From contig NZ_CP094358.1 in the NCBI RefSeq assembly GCF_022807975.1, forward strand, positions 310,001 through 374,000: 64,000 bases of DNA, written 5' to 3'. This document shows positions 52,414-61,497 of the stretch, in pieces (the stretch's first letter is position 1; each line of letters opens with the position of its first letter). Both the position numbers and the translations under genes were made by a program. The DNA comes from Abyssalbus ytuae. Its GTDB lineage: Bacteria; Bacteroidota; Bacteroidia; Flavobacteriales; Flavobacteriaceae. Under the pieces are notes generated by a model that had not been told where the DNA came from, ran no database searches, and worked only from the letters and a program-made list of their open reading frames with translations.

Positions 52414-55400
52414 TTAAAAATCAACTTTTAAACCTAAGTTATAAACTGATTGGATTGGGTACCCCAAACCATTTCCTCCCATTTCTGGATCCCATAGCTT
52501 AAACTTACTCCAAACTACCAGATTATTTCCGCTTAAATACAGTCTAGCAGATTGCATTCCTAATTTATTTATAAATGATTCTGGAAAATTATAGCCAGCT
52601 TCAATAGTCTTTAATCTTAGGAAAGATCCATCACGCATCCACCAAGTAGATGGTTGGTTGTTGTTCTCAATAAACTCATCGCTTAAACGTGGCCAAAAGG
52701 CATAAGAGTCCCTATTAGCTTCAGACCAATGATCTTCAGCTATAACATTTAACAAGCCATTTTGATAGGAGCCATTTATCACAAAAGGCGAAATATTTTG
52801 TGGATTAATAAAAAATGAGGTTCTAGCAACCCCTTGGAAGAATATACTAAAATCAAAAGCTTTATATCCTACTGTTCCTCCAAAACCATAAACAATTTCT
52901 GGAATTGTTGGGTAACCTATTGGCACCATATCGTTTTCAGTTATTTGTCCATCACCATTTACATCTCGATATTTAATATCACCACCTGTATAGTCACCAA
53001 ATTGTGTTGGTGAGTTTAAGGTTTCTTCATGATCTATAAATAAACGCTCTGCTATATAGCCATAACCTTGTGCGGCACTATTACCTACGTATGATCTATA
53101 AGACAGTTCTTCGGGATAAGATACTTCATCACGTACTAAAATTTCACTGGTTGCATAAGTGAAGTTACCTCTTAATTGTGTATACCAATTTTGATTAAAT
53201 TGCTTATTATAAGTGATGGTCGCATCCACACCTTTGCTGTCCATTTCCCCAAAATTGGTAGACGGTGTAGCGGTAAGTCCTAATGTAGCCCCAATGTTTG
53301 ATCTAACTTCTAAGATATTGGTACGTTTTTGTTTAAAAGCATCAACAACTATATTCAATGATTTAAAAAACTCTAGATCCAAACCTATATTAGTTTGTTT
53401 TGATTCTTCCCAACCAATATTGTAGTTTGAATATCGTTCTATAAAAACACCAGGTCTATAATATCCAAATTGTTCTCCAAATCGCGAGCCATAATTATTA
53501 TCATTAAGGTTTACAGTTGATAGGTAAAAGAAACGATCATCTACATTTCCTATAGCGTCATTACCCACAAGACCATAAGTAAAACGGATTTTAAAATCAC
53601 TTACTATATCTTTTAAAGAACTCCAATAACCTGTATTGGACACACGATAAGCTAAACCTAATGAAGGGAAATACCCATATCGACTTCCTTTAGCAAAACG
53701 TTCAGAACCATTATAGCCAAAGTTAAATTCAAACATAAAAGTATCATCATATCCATATGTAAACCTTCCCGAAAAACTATGGTTTCTAGTAGGCAATGAC
53801 GATTGTACATTACCTGCATTGCCTTGCTCATAACTTGACAATACATTAACCAACATACCTGAAACAGCATGTTTTTCATTAAAAGTACGGTTATAATTTA
53901 CTGCGGCTTCCACATAAATACGTGAATCTAAATCCTTTCTTCCTTCGGTATAATCCAGATACTCAGTACCTGTTACACCAACACTTCCTTGTCCTCCATC
54001 ATTCAAAACATTAATTTGAAGTTCACCTGTTGAAGGGCTAATATAGCCTTGATAATAAAATGGATTATACTGTCTGGCAACTTCGTAATATGAATAGCGT
54101 CTTACATACCCCATAGCCCTAGCAGACAAACCTTCGGTTATAAAATTAAAATCTTGCTTAAGTTCAACCTGAGCTTGTATGGTAGATGCTTTGGTTGTTT
54201 GATACCCTCTTACCATTTCTGCATAGGGATTAATTAATATCGCTGCCCCTGCATTACTACTAGCTTGAGCACCACCAAATAAGGGGTGATTAATAAACGG
54301 TAACAAACTGGAAGGATATACTTTTGGAAATTTAACCGGATTAGACCATAAAGTTAAGTTAAAAATACGTGCTCCACCATTAACCCAGTTTCCATTAGCA
54401 TCTCTACCTCCTACTGGGCCATTATAATCATCAAACTGCCCATATACACGAACAATACCTTTTGTAGTTTCAGTTAAGTTCAAATCAAGATTAGTTCTTA
54501 TTGAATAATTCCTCAATTTTATATTGTTATTAAAATTATTTATTGGATCTACATCTAATACCCCATTATCTACATTATAAGTACCTGAAATATAATATTT
54601 AGCCTTTTCACCGCCGCCCTGAGCACTCAAATTTAATCCTTGATTAATGGTATAATCTTTTATTAATTCATCAATCCAATTGTTGCTAGGGTACAACAAA
54701 GGATTATCACCAATGGAGGTTCTGTAAATTTTATTTTGGCTGTAAGGGAGTGTGGCCTGAGGGTCTCTTGTAAGAGCCGCTTCGTTAGCCAAATTCATAT
54801 AAGTAATATTATCAGCAAAATTAAAATTTCTAGTATTGGTTGATATTCTAGTTTCACTACGCAACTGAAAACTAGTTTTACCCGCTTTACCCATCTTAGT
54901 GCTAATTAAAACCACTCCATTTGCACCACGTGCACCATAAACAGCAGCAGCAGCAGCATCTTTCAACACAGAAAAGCTTTCAACATCATCTGGCTGCAAA
55001 CGTGCCATGTCGGTAGAACTAGATTCTATACCATCTATCAAAATAAGTGGACTAACCTTACCGGCACCAAATGATCCTAAACCACGGATAAAGAAATCTG
55101 AATTATCTGCTCCTGGCTCCCCACTTCTTTGAAACGCAACCATACCAGCAACTCTACCAGCCATCATGTTGGTTAAATTATTGGTTGGTCCTTTTATTTC
55201 TTTATGCGAAATTGTTGTAATTGAACTTACTACACTGGCTTTTTTCTGGGTACCAAATCCTACAATTACAACCTCATCTAAAGTCTCCTGATTTTCATTG
55301 AGTACAATATTGAATACAGATTTATTTCCTATTATAATTTCCTGCGGCTCAAAACCTACATAAGAAACGACCAGGATGGTTGCAGCATCATCAACATTTA

Positions 55401-55668
55401 ATTGGAATTCGCCATCAAAATCTGTTACAACTCCATTTGACGTGCCTTTTACAATTACAGTTGCACCCGGAAGTGGCGCACCTTGATTATCTTTTACAAC
55501 GCCTGTTATAGTACGCTGTTGTATTTCTAGCCTTAAATCTTTATTCTTTCCTTCGTTTGCTTGAACTTGATAGAAACTTATGCACAGTATGAGCATACTT
55601 ACTTTAAACATTAAATCAAATTCAGAACAAGAGAAAAAGATTTTTCTCATTTTAATTAATTTAATCAT
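52414..55668 (-). CDS. SusC-like TonB-dependent receptor of the PUL
   Basis: A 1084-residue outer-membrane transporter. It has a signal peptide, a carboxypeptidase-regulatory-like domain (about 50-130, GVVKDNQGAPLPGATVIVKG), the TonB box region, the plug (about 140-260, VAGMVAFQRSGEPGADNSDF, PLILIDGIESS) and a barrel ending LGLKVDF. No STN domain is present, so regulation is not through ECF/FecR. Its ATG (55668; 55650 is an alternative) is divergent from the Nudix-type regulator at 55936, with 267 bp between them. It imports oligosaccharides released at the surface by the GH enzymes of this locus. Confidence 0.93.
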   Translation of the reverse strand: MIKLIKMRKIFFSCSEFDLMFKVSMLILCISFYQVQANEGKNKDLRLEIQQRTITGVVKDNQGAPLPGATVIVKGTSNGVVTDFDGEFQLNVDDAATILVVSYVGFEPQEIIIGNKSVFNIVLNENQETLDEVVIVGFGTQKKASVVSSITTISHKEIKGPTNNLTNMMAGRVAGMVAFQRSGEPGADNSDFFIRGLGSFGAGKVSPLILIDGIESSSTDMARLQPDDVESFSVLKDAAAAAVYGARGANGVVLISTKMGKAGKTSFQLRSETRISTNTRNFNFADNITYMNLANEAALTRDPQATLPYSQNKIYRTSIGDNPLLYPSNNWIDELIKDYTINQGLNLSAQGGGEKAKYYISGTYNVDNGVLDVDPINNFNNNIKLRNYSIRTNLDLNLTETTKGIVRVYGQFDDYNGPVGGRDANGNWVNGGARIFNLTLWSNPVKFPKVYPSSLLPFINHPLFGGAQASSNAGAAILINPYAEMVRGYQTTKASTIQAQVELKQDFNFITEGLSARAMGYVRRYSYYEVARQYNPFYYQGYISPSTGELQINVLNDGGQGSVGVTGTEYLDYTEGRKDLDSRIYVEAAVNYNRTFNEKHAVSGMLVNVLSSYEQGNAGNVQSSLPTRNHSFSGRFTYGYDDTFMFEFNFGYNGSERFAKGSRYGYFPSLGLAYRVSNTGYWSSLKDIVSDFKIRFTYGLVGNDAIGNVDDRFFYLSTVNLNDNNYGSRFGEQFGYYRPGVFIERYSNYNIGWEESKQTNIGLDLEFFKSLNIVVDAFKQKRTNILEVRSNIGATLGLTATPSTNFGEMDSKGVDATITYNKQFNQNWYTQLRGNFTYATSEILVRDEVSYPEELSYRSYVGNSAAQGYGYIAERLFIDHEETLNSPTQFGDYTGGDIKYRDVNGDGQITENDMVPIGYPTIPEIVYGFGGTVGYKAFDFSIFFQGVARTSFFINPQNISPFVINGSYQNGLLNVIAEDHWSEANRDSYAFWPRLSDEFIENNNQPSTWWMRDGSFLRLKTIEAGYNFPESFINKLGMQSARLYLSGNNLVVWSKFKLWDPEMGGNGLGYPIQSVYNLGLKVDF

Positions 55669-55810
55669 GCTTATAGGGGTTAATTAGTTTAATTCTCTTC
55701 ATGTTGGTTATTTCTTTTTTAATTATTTATAAGTGTATTTTTTACATTTCCAAATTAATTAAAGATTTACTATAAAAGCAAATAAATTTTTAAATTTTTT
55801 TTATTATATG

Positions 55811-55831
55811 TCAAATATTAAGTGAATTTGA
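55811..55831. promoter_or_regulatory. candidate operator for the Nudix-type regulator
   Basis: A 21-bp dyad with TCAAAT (55811-55816) and ATTTGA (55826-55831) around a 9-bp centre lies in the divergent susC/regulator interval. Nudix-type NrtR/AraR regulators are known to bind palindromes of about this length in such intervals. A single dyad in AT-rich DNA is weak evidence. Confidence 0.3.
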
Positions 55832-55935
55832 TAATTACAATTAAATTTTGTTAAATAATAATTAAATGCCGGAAAGCCTTAGTTTATGGGTAAATCAAAG
55901 AAAAGTTCATATCTTGCTAAATCAATTAATCTAAC

Positions 55936-56625
55936 ATGTTAAACAACTATAGCACTGAAGACAAAGTTTTACTGGCAGTCGATTGTATTATTTTTGGTTT
56001 TGACGAAGAAAGCTTAAAAATTTTGCTTATTAAAAGGGACTTCGAACCCGAAAAAGGGAAATGGTCATTAATAGGGGGGTTTTTGAAAAAGGAAGAAACC
56101 TTGGATATTGCTGCCATCAGGATCCTTAATCATTTAACAGGCTTTCAGGATATTTACATGGAGCAGTTATACACCTTTAGCAAAGTAGACAGGGACCCGG
56201 TGGAAAGAACTATTTCCACCGCTTATTATGCCCTGATCAATATTGCAGAACATGATAAAGAATTAATTCAAAAATATTCGGCCAAATGGTTTGATATTGC
56301 AGAAGCTCCGAAACTGATCTTTGACCATGATGAAATGCTCGATAAAGCCATAAAAAGGCTTCGGTACCGCGCATCTACAAAACCCATTGGGTTTGAACTT
56401 TTACCCCAAAAATTTACCATGCGGCAATTACAAAAACTATATGAAGCCATCCTGGCGGAAAAACTCGATAAAAGAAATTTTATCAATAGAATTAATTCCT
56501 TCGATGTATTAGTAAAACTAAATGAAAAGGACATGAAATCTTCAAGAAAAGGATCATATCTATATATGTTTGATAAAAACAGATATGACAAAAAAGTATT
56601 AAATGGTTTTACTTTTAAAATTTAA
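55936..56625 (+). CDS. Nudix-domain transcriptional regulator (NrtR/AraR type)
   Basis: A 229-residue regulator with an N-terminal Nudix fold (about 8-145) and a C-terminal winged helix (about 150-225, KFTMRQLQKLYEAIL). The Nudix box starts normally with G48 and E54, but the catalytic RExxEE core is replaced by R62-I-L-N-H-L. It cannot hydrolyse nucleotide substrates and must be a ligand sensor. Bacteroidota AraR, the arabinose-responsive repressor, and NrtR have this architecture. Its divergent position to a PUL rich in GH43 enzymes suggests it controls that locus in response to arabinose, xylose or a related sugar. Confidence 0.88.
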   Translation: MLNNYSTEDKVLLAVDCIIFGFDEESLKILLIKRDFEPEKGKWSLIGGFLKKEETLDIAAIRILNHLTGFQDIYMEQLYTFSKVDRDPVERTISTAYYALINIAEHDKELIQKYSAKWFDIAEAPKLIFDHDEMLDKAIKRLRYRASTKPIGFELLPQKFTMRQLQKLYEAILAEKLDKRNFINRINSFDVLVKLNEKDMKSSRKGSYLYMFDKNRYDKKVLNGFTFKI

Positions 56626-56955
56626 AAAAAGGATTTTCCAGTAATTTCCTAATTTTAGTTCTTCATTTCAATATTGAATATTAAATAATTTTTATTAGAT
56701 GATTGCTATTTTTTAAAAAGTTTTCCTCAATAAAAAGTTACTAATCACCAATACTTTTTATCATAAAAGCCTCTGTAAAAAGTATGTTTAAAAACTAAAG
56801 AGGGAGAGGATAATAATACACTACATGATTTTACTTTCACATAAACATTCAACTTGAAATCACTTATAATCTATTAATAAGACTTTCACTTCAGCAAAGA
56901 AAATGCACATCTATAATGTGATTTTAATTAATCTCATTTGATATCATAAAACAAA
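56626..56955. other. intergenic region between the regulator and the tRNA cluster
   Basis: AT-rich DNA with no convincing reading frame, repeat or RNA gene. The tRNA terminator hairpin follows at 56956. Confidence 0.4.
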
Positions 56956-56989
56956 AAAACACTGAAAATCAACAGATTAACAGTGTTTT
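56956..56989 (-). terminator. intrinsic terminator of the tRNA transcript
   Basis: AAAACACTG (56956-56964) pairs with CAGTGTTTT (56981-56989) around a 16-nt loop. On the minus strand the hairpin is followed by a T-rich tract (TTTTTTTGTTTT). It lies 24 bp past the 3' end of tRNA-Pro, so it most likely ends the tRNA-Ser/tRNA-Pro transcript. Confidence 0.65.
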
Positions 56990-57012
56990 GATTTTACCTA
57001 TTTCTAGGTTTG

Positions 57013-57087
57013 TCGGGGTGGCAGGATTCGAACCTGCGACCTCCTGCTCCCAAAGCAGGCGCGATGACCGGGCTACGCTACACCCCG
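57013..57087 (-). tRNA. tRNA-Pro (anticodon TGG)
   Basis: A complete cloverleaf can be drawn on the minus strand. The acceptor CGGGGTG (57087-57081) pairs with CACCCCG (57020-57014), with discriminator A at 57013. The anticodon arm CCTGCTTTGGGAGCAGG has anticodon TGG. The T arm GCAGGTTCGAATCCTGC carries the invariant TTCGAAT. Length is 75 nt and CCA is not encoded. It is downstream of tRNA-Ser by 27 bp. Confidence 0.95.
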
Positions 57088-57114
57088 AAGTGAGATTAGT
57101 GCTCTCATAAAAAG

Positions 57115-57198
57115 CGGAGAGACAGGGACTCGAACCCTGGCGACAGTTACCCGTCGACAGATTAGCAATCTGCTCCGTTACCACTCCGGCACCTCTCC
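57115..57198 (-). tRNA. tRNA-Ser (anticodon GCT)
   Basis: A class II tRNA on the minus strand of 84 nt. The acceptor GGAGAG (57198-57193) pairs with CTCTCC, with discriminator G at 57115. The anticodon stem CAGATTGCTAATCTG gives anticodon GCT. A long variable arm (around CGACGGGTAACTGTCG) and a T arm with GGTTCGAGTCC are present, and CCA is not encoded. It is the first gene of the pair. Confidence 0.95.
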
Positions 57199-57332
57199 TA
57201 TTACATTTAAATGAACGTTGTAATCAAAATTGCGGATGCAAATGTAGTAGTTCAACAATTAGGACGCAACTATTTTTCATATTTTTTCAAATAATTTTTT
57301 ATTAAAAAAATAAATTATTGCTTTAGGTATTG

Positions 57333-59381
57333 TTATTCAGGATATTCCACCCTTAAATGATAAATATTAGTAAGCTTTTTCTTCATTACTTTTTTTACTA
57401 TCTGTATTTCTTTAAAAGTAATATTAGCATTTAAAAATTGTCCTTCATCCATCTGTTTCCCCACAATTTTATCTACAAAACTGTCTATTATCGGAAAAGT
57501 AGGATTTTTAAGGCTTTTAGACGCCGCTTCAACTGCATCTGCCATCATTAAAATAGCCGTCTCTTTAGAAAAGGGAGTAGGTCCCGGATAACGGAAATCT
57601 TCTACGTTTACATTTTCATTCATACTTTCTTCTTTTTTATAAAAATAGTATACAACCGAAGTTCCGTGATGAGTTCTGATAAAATCAATTATCCTGTCCG
57701 GCAGGTTATTTTTTTTAGCCATTTCAATACCTTCAATCACATGATTAATAATAATTTTGGCACTTTCCTTGGGATCTAAATCATTATGCGGGTTTACACT
57801 GGTTGTTTGATTTTCAGTAAAATAGGTAGGATTATTCATCTTCCCTATATCATGATAAAGAGCTGCAACCCTTACCAGCATAGAATTTGCTCCAATTTCG
57901 TTTGCTGCAGCCTCTGCTATATTCGCTACTTGTAATGAGTGATGAAAAGTACCAGGTGCTTTATCGGAAAGTTGTTTCAAAAGCCTGGAATTTGTATCAG
58001 TTAATTCCAATAATGATACATCTGATACTAATCCAAAAACTTTTTCATATATATATACCAATGGTAATGCTGATAAGGTTGCCAGACCGTTTAAAATAAA
58101 CATTCCAAAGGTTAACAGGTTCATGTTCTCCAAACTTCCTTCATAAGTGATGTAAAAAGAAAAATATACCACAATATAGGCTGTGGTAATTTGCCCTACT
58201 GAAATAAATAAATTAGCTCTTTTATGCAGCTCGGAGATGGTTTGGGTAGTAACAATTCCTGCAATAATTTGTAAGTAAACATATTCAAAACTATTGGGAA
58301 CTATAAATCCCAACAATAAAACTGTTAATACATGTATGAAAAATCCTAACCGGGGATCAAAAAAAGTTTTTAAGATAAGTGGCAGTATACATAATGGCAC
58401 AACATATAAAAATTTAACATTATACTTAACAACAAATGTTGTTACCAGTATCATCACAAACACATTGAAAAAAATAAATGTTACCTTGTTGTTATTTTCA
58501 AAAATGGCAGGCCTGAACTTTTGTAAAAACAACATGAGCATTAAGAATGCCAATGCCACTAATACAGAATATCCGAAAACTATTAACAAATAATTTTTAT
58601 CGCTCCATAATTGTGATTGATATTCTTTTCTTAAAGAATTTAAGATTTCAAACTTTTCTCCTTCTACTACTTCCCCTTTTGCTACTATTCTTTTTCCTAC
58701 TTCCACATTTCCCCTGGTTGTTGTAATTTTTGACAATTCCTGCTCCAGGGTTCTTTTTGTTAGTTCTTCATCAGCCGAAACATTCGGCCTGATTACATCA
58801 AAAAACAGATTATAAAATTTATTGGAATATTGTGAAATATTTTTATCTTCCAAATAATCATTTATTATTGTTTTTATCTCGTTAAATTGGGTGATATTAT
58901 CAAAAAGAATAGTTCTTTCTTCATTATCTATTACCAAGTTAATCCTCTTTTCATTATTATAATTTACCCCCTCTTCAACAACTCCATATTCATATATTTT
59001 ATCCAACAATTGATCTCCGTAAAACCTCAAAGTTTTTAGGCGGTTATTACTAATATCCAAATTGGAAAAAAACACCGGGAAATTTTCATCAAATTTTAAT
59101 TTTACACTATTAAATATTTCGGTATCATAATGAAAATATTCAATAAAATTATCTTTTACCTCTTGTTGTTCTCTTAGAATTTCTTCTTCGGTTTTCTGAA
59201 TGGCAAAATCAAAAGGAGCATACAGCGTTTCTTCCTGCCAGACCTTTCCTTTTTGAAAATCATATTTAAATTTTCCTCCTTTAGGAAATAGATAAACAAC
59301 TAAAAAAGTAGTAATTGCAAGTAAAAATACTTTATATATAAGAGATTGATTTCTATACAGTTTGTCTAACTTCTTTCTCAT
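57333..59381 (-). CDS. PgpH-like 7TM HD-domain phosphohydrolase
   Basis: A 682-residue membrane protein. It has an N-terminal helix (about 17-32), an extracellular 7TMR-HDED domain (about 45-265), seven transmembrane segments (about 270-450) and a cytoplasmic HD domain (about 470-640). The metal ligands are visible in FHHSLQVANIAEAA, ALYHDIGKM, and the later HV and THHG positions. Homologues (PgpH) degrade cyclic di-AMP to pApA. The protein is nearly universal in Flavobacteriia. The tRNA pair is downstream on the same strand and the thiolase gene is divergent upstream. Confidence 0.88.
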   Translation of the reverse strand: MRKKLDKLYRNQSLIYKVFLLAITTFLVVYLFPKGGKFKYDFQKGKVWQEETLYAPFDFAIQKTEEEILREQQEVKDNFIEYFHYDTEIFNSVKLKFDENFPVFFSNLDISNNRLKTLRFYGDQLLDKIYEYGVVEEGVNYNNEKRINLVIDNEERTILFDNITQFNEIKTIINDYLEDKNISQYSNKFYNLFFDVIRPNVSADEELTKRTLEQELSKITTTRGNVEVGKRIVAKGEVVEGEKFEILNSLRKEYQSQLWSDKNYLLIVFGYSVLVALAFLMLMLFLQKFRPAIFENNNKVTFIFFNVFVMILVTTFVVKYNVKFLYVVPLCILPLILKTFFDPRLGFFIHVLTVLLLGFIVPNSFEYVYLQIIAGIVTTQTISELHKRANLFISVGQITTAYIVVYFSFYITYEGSLENMNLLTFGMFILNGLATLSALPLVYIYEKVFGLVSDVSLLELTDTNSRLLKQLSDKAPGTFHHSLQVANIAEAAANEIGANSMLVRVAALYHDIGKMNNPTYFTENQTTSVNPHNDLDPKESAKIIINHVIEGIEMAKKNNLPDRIIDFIRTHHGTSVVYYFYKKEESMNENVNVEDFRYPGPTPFSKETAILMMADAVEAASKSLKNPTFPIIDSFVDKIVGKQMDEGQFLNANITFKEIQIVKKVMKKKLTNIYHLRVEYPE

Positions 59382-59501
59382 TAAATGATATATTGATTGT
59401 TCAAATGTAAAAAAATTTAGATTCCTTTTAATTGTTATAACCTTTACCAGCTTATGAATATACTTCTAAATTCCATAAATTAGCGATCAAAATATAAAAA
59501 T

Positions 59502-60683
59502 ATGTCAAGTAAAGTTGTAATAGTTGCTGCAGCCAGAACTCCAATTGGTAGTTTTATGGGGAGTTTATCAACCATCCCTGCTCCAAAATTAGGAGCTGTG
59601 GCTATAAAAGGTGTATTAACTAAGGCTAAACTGAACCCTTCTATGGTAGACGAAGTGTTAATGGGAAATGTGGTTCAGGCTGGAGTAGGACAGGCACCGG
59701 CCCGCCAGGCGGCTATTTTTGCAGGAATACCTGATACTGTACCTTGTACCACAGTAAATAAAGTATGTGCCAGTGGCATGAAAGCCGTGATGCAGGGCGC
59801 ACAAGCTATAGCATTGGGTGATGCTCAGATTGTTGTGGCGGGTGGTATGGAAAATATGAGCTTAATTCCTCATTATATACATTTGAGAAACGGTCAGAAG
59901 TTTGGGCCTGCTACCTTAACAGACGGCATGCAAAAAGACGGATTGGTGGACGCATATGACCAAAATGCAATGGGTGTATGTGCCGATACATGTGCAACTG
60001 AATACAATTTTACAAGAGAACAACAGGATGAATTTGCCATACAATCATATAAACGTTCTGCCCAAGCATGGGCCAAAGGTAAATTTAATGATGAAATAGT
60101 CCCTGTAGAAGTTCCTCAAAGAAAAGGAGACCCTGTTATTATAAAAGAGGATGAAGAATACAAAAACGTAAACTTTGATAAAATTTCATCATTAAGGCCT
60201 GCTTTTACAAAAGAAGGTACTGTTACAGCAGCAAATGCCTCTACAATAAATGATGGTGCTGGTGCCGTATTGTTAATGAGTGAAGAAAAAGCGAATGAAT
60301 TAGGCTTGAAACCTTTAGCTACAATAATTAGCTATGCTGATGCTGCCCAGGAACCGGAATGGTTTACCACTGCACCTGCAAAAGCATTACCTAAAGCTCT
60401 GGATAAAGCGAACATAACTATTAAGGAAGTAGATTATTTTGAACTGAATGAAGCTTTTTCTATTGTTGGTTTAGCTAATATCAAATTACTTAATTTACCG
60501 AATGACAGGGTAAATGTTAATGGAGGTGCCGTTTCATTAGGACACCCCTTAGGATGCTCAGGGGTCAGGATTCTCATTACTCTTATAAATGTACTTAAAC
60601 AAAACAATGCCAAAACAGGAGCTGCAGCAATTTGTAACGGTGGTGGAGGTGCATCGGCTATGGTAATTAAAAATAATTTATAA
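59502..60683 (+). CDS. acetyl-CoA C-acetyltransferase (thiolase)
   Basis: A 393-residue thiolase. The nucleophilic cysteine is C89 in NKVCASGMKAV. The catalytic histidine is in GGAVSLGHPLGCSG and the second cysteine in AICNGGGGAS near the C-terminus. Length and motifs match biosynthetic/degradative acetyl-CoA acetyltransferases that interconvert two acetyl-CoA with acetoacetyl-CoA and CoA. It is cytosolic. The NlpC/P60 gene follows after 17 bp and may be co-transcribed, although the pairing has no evident metabolic logic. Confidence 0.92.
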   Translation: MSSKVVIVAAARTPIGSFMGSLSTIPAPKLGAVAIKGVLTKAKLNPSMVDEVLMGNVVQAGVGQAPARQAAIFAGIPDTVPCTTVNKVCASGMKAVMQGAQAIALGDAQIVVAGGMENMSLIPHYIHLRNGQKFGPATLTDGMQKDGLVDAYDQNAMGVCADTCATEYNFTREQQDEFAIQSYKRSAQAWAKGKFNDEIVPVEVPQRKGDPVIIKEDEEYKNVNFDKISSLRPAFTKEGTVTAANASTINDGAGAVLLMSEEKANELGLKPLATIISYADAAQEPEWFTTAPAKALPKALDKANITIKEVDYFELNEAFSIVGLANIKLLNLPNDRVNVNGGAVSLGHPLGCSGVRILITLINVLKQNNAKTGAAAICNGGGGASAMVIKNNL

Positions 60684-60700
60684 ATCTTACTTTACTATTA

Positions 60701-61450
60701 ATGCAATACGGTATTTGTAATTTAAATATTGTTCCTTTAAGACTAGAGCCTACCGATATAAGTGAATTAGTTTCCCAGGTTTTATATGGTGAACATTTTA
60801 AAGTATTGGAAGTAAGAAAAAAATGGAGCAAAATATGTCTGGCTTTTGATAAATATGAGGGTTGGATTGACAACAAACAATTTGCTTTTATTGATGAGGA
60901 CCAATATAAAAATCTGAACCGTTCCTCACCCAAATATTCTTTCGATTTAGTAGAATTTATTTCAGATAATAATCATAATCTTATTCCTGTATGTTTAGGA
61001 GTCAATGTAAATGGCTGTGAATATTTATCACATGTTTTTGAAGGTAAAGAAATATCCGGGAAACAGCCTAAAGAACACCTGGTAAATACTGCTGTTTTAT
61101 ATTTAAATACACCCTACTTGTGGGGTGGTAAAACTCCGTTTGGTATTGATTGTTCGGGTTTAACTCAAATGGTATATAAGCTTAATGGACATAGATTGTT
61201 AAGGGATGCTTCTCAGCAATCAACACAGGGAGAACCTTTAAGTTTTATTGAAGAAAGTGAACCCGGAGATTTAGCCTTTTTTGATAATGACGAAGGAAAA
61301 ATTGTTCATGTAGGAATTATAATGAAAGACAATTATATTATTCACGCCCATGGTAAAGTTAGAATAGACAGGATAGACCATACTGGTATATTTAATGTGG
61401 AAACCAAAAACTATTCACATAAACTGCGTGTAATTAAAAAGATAATATAA
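60701..61450 (+). CDS. NlpC/P60 family peptidoglycan hydrolase with SH3-like domains
   Basis: A 249-residue C40-family cysteine peptidase. SH3-like N-terminal regions (about 1-110) are followed by the catalytic domain with C151 in FGIDCSGLTQ, H203 in IVHVGII and H215 in IHAHGKV, the full Cys-His-His triad. Such enzymes resemble YkfC and cut gamma-D-glutamyl-diamino-acid bonds in murein peptides. No signal peptide is seen; a cytoplasmic role in muropeptide recycling is likely. It is followed by a bidirectional terminator. Confidence 0.9.
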   Translation: MQYGICNLNIVPLRLEPTDISELVSQVLYGEHFKVLEVRKKWSKICLAFDKYEGWIDNKQFAFIDEDQYKNLNRSSPKYSFDLVEFISDNNHNLIPVCLGVNVNGCEYLSHVFEGKEISGKQPKEHLVNTAVLYLNTPYLWGGKTPFGIDCSGLTQMVYKLNGHRLLRDASQQSTQGEPLSFIEESEPGDLAFFDNDEGKIVHVGIIMKDNYIIHAHGKVRIDRIDHTGIFNVETKNYSHKLRVIKKII

Positions 61451-61452
61451 AA

Positions 61453-61476
61453 AAAGCCCCTTACCAGAGGGGCTTT
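61453..61476. terminator. bidirectional intrinsic terminator
   Basis: AAAGCCCCT (61453-61461) pairs with AGGGGCTTT (61468-61476) around a 6-nt loop. It is flanked by A on the left and a T-rich run on the right. It separates the convergent NlpC/P60 and TPR genes and can serve both. Confidence 0.85.
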
Positions 61477-61497
61477 ATATTTAGAATAGTTATGTTC

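Noticed and set aside
56969-57184. 71-codon open frame on the minus strand
   Set aside because: It lies across the tRNA-Pro and tRNA-Ser genes and is explained by them.
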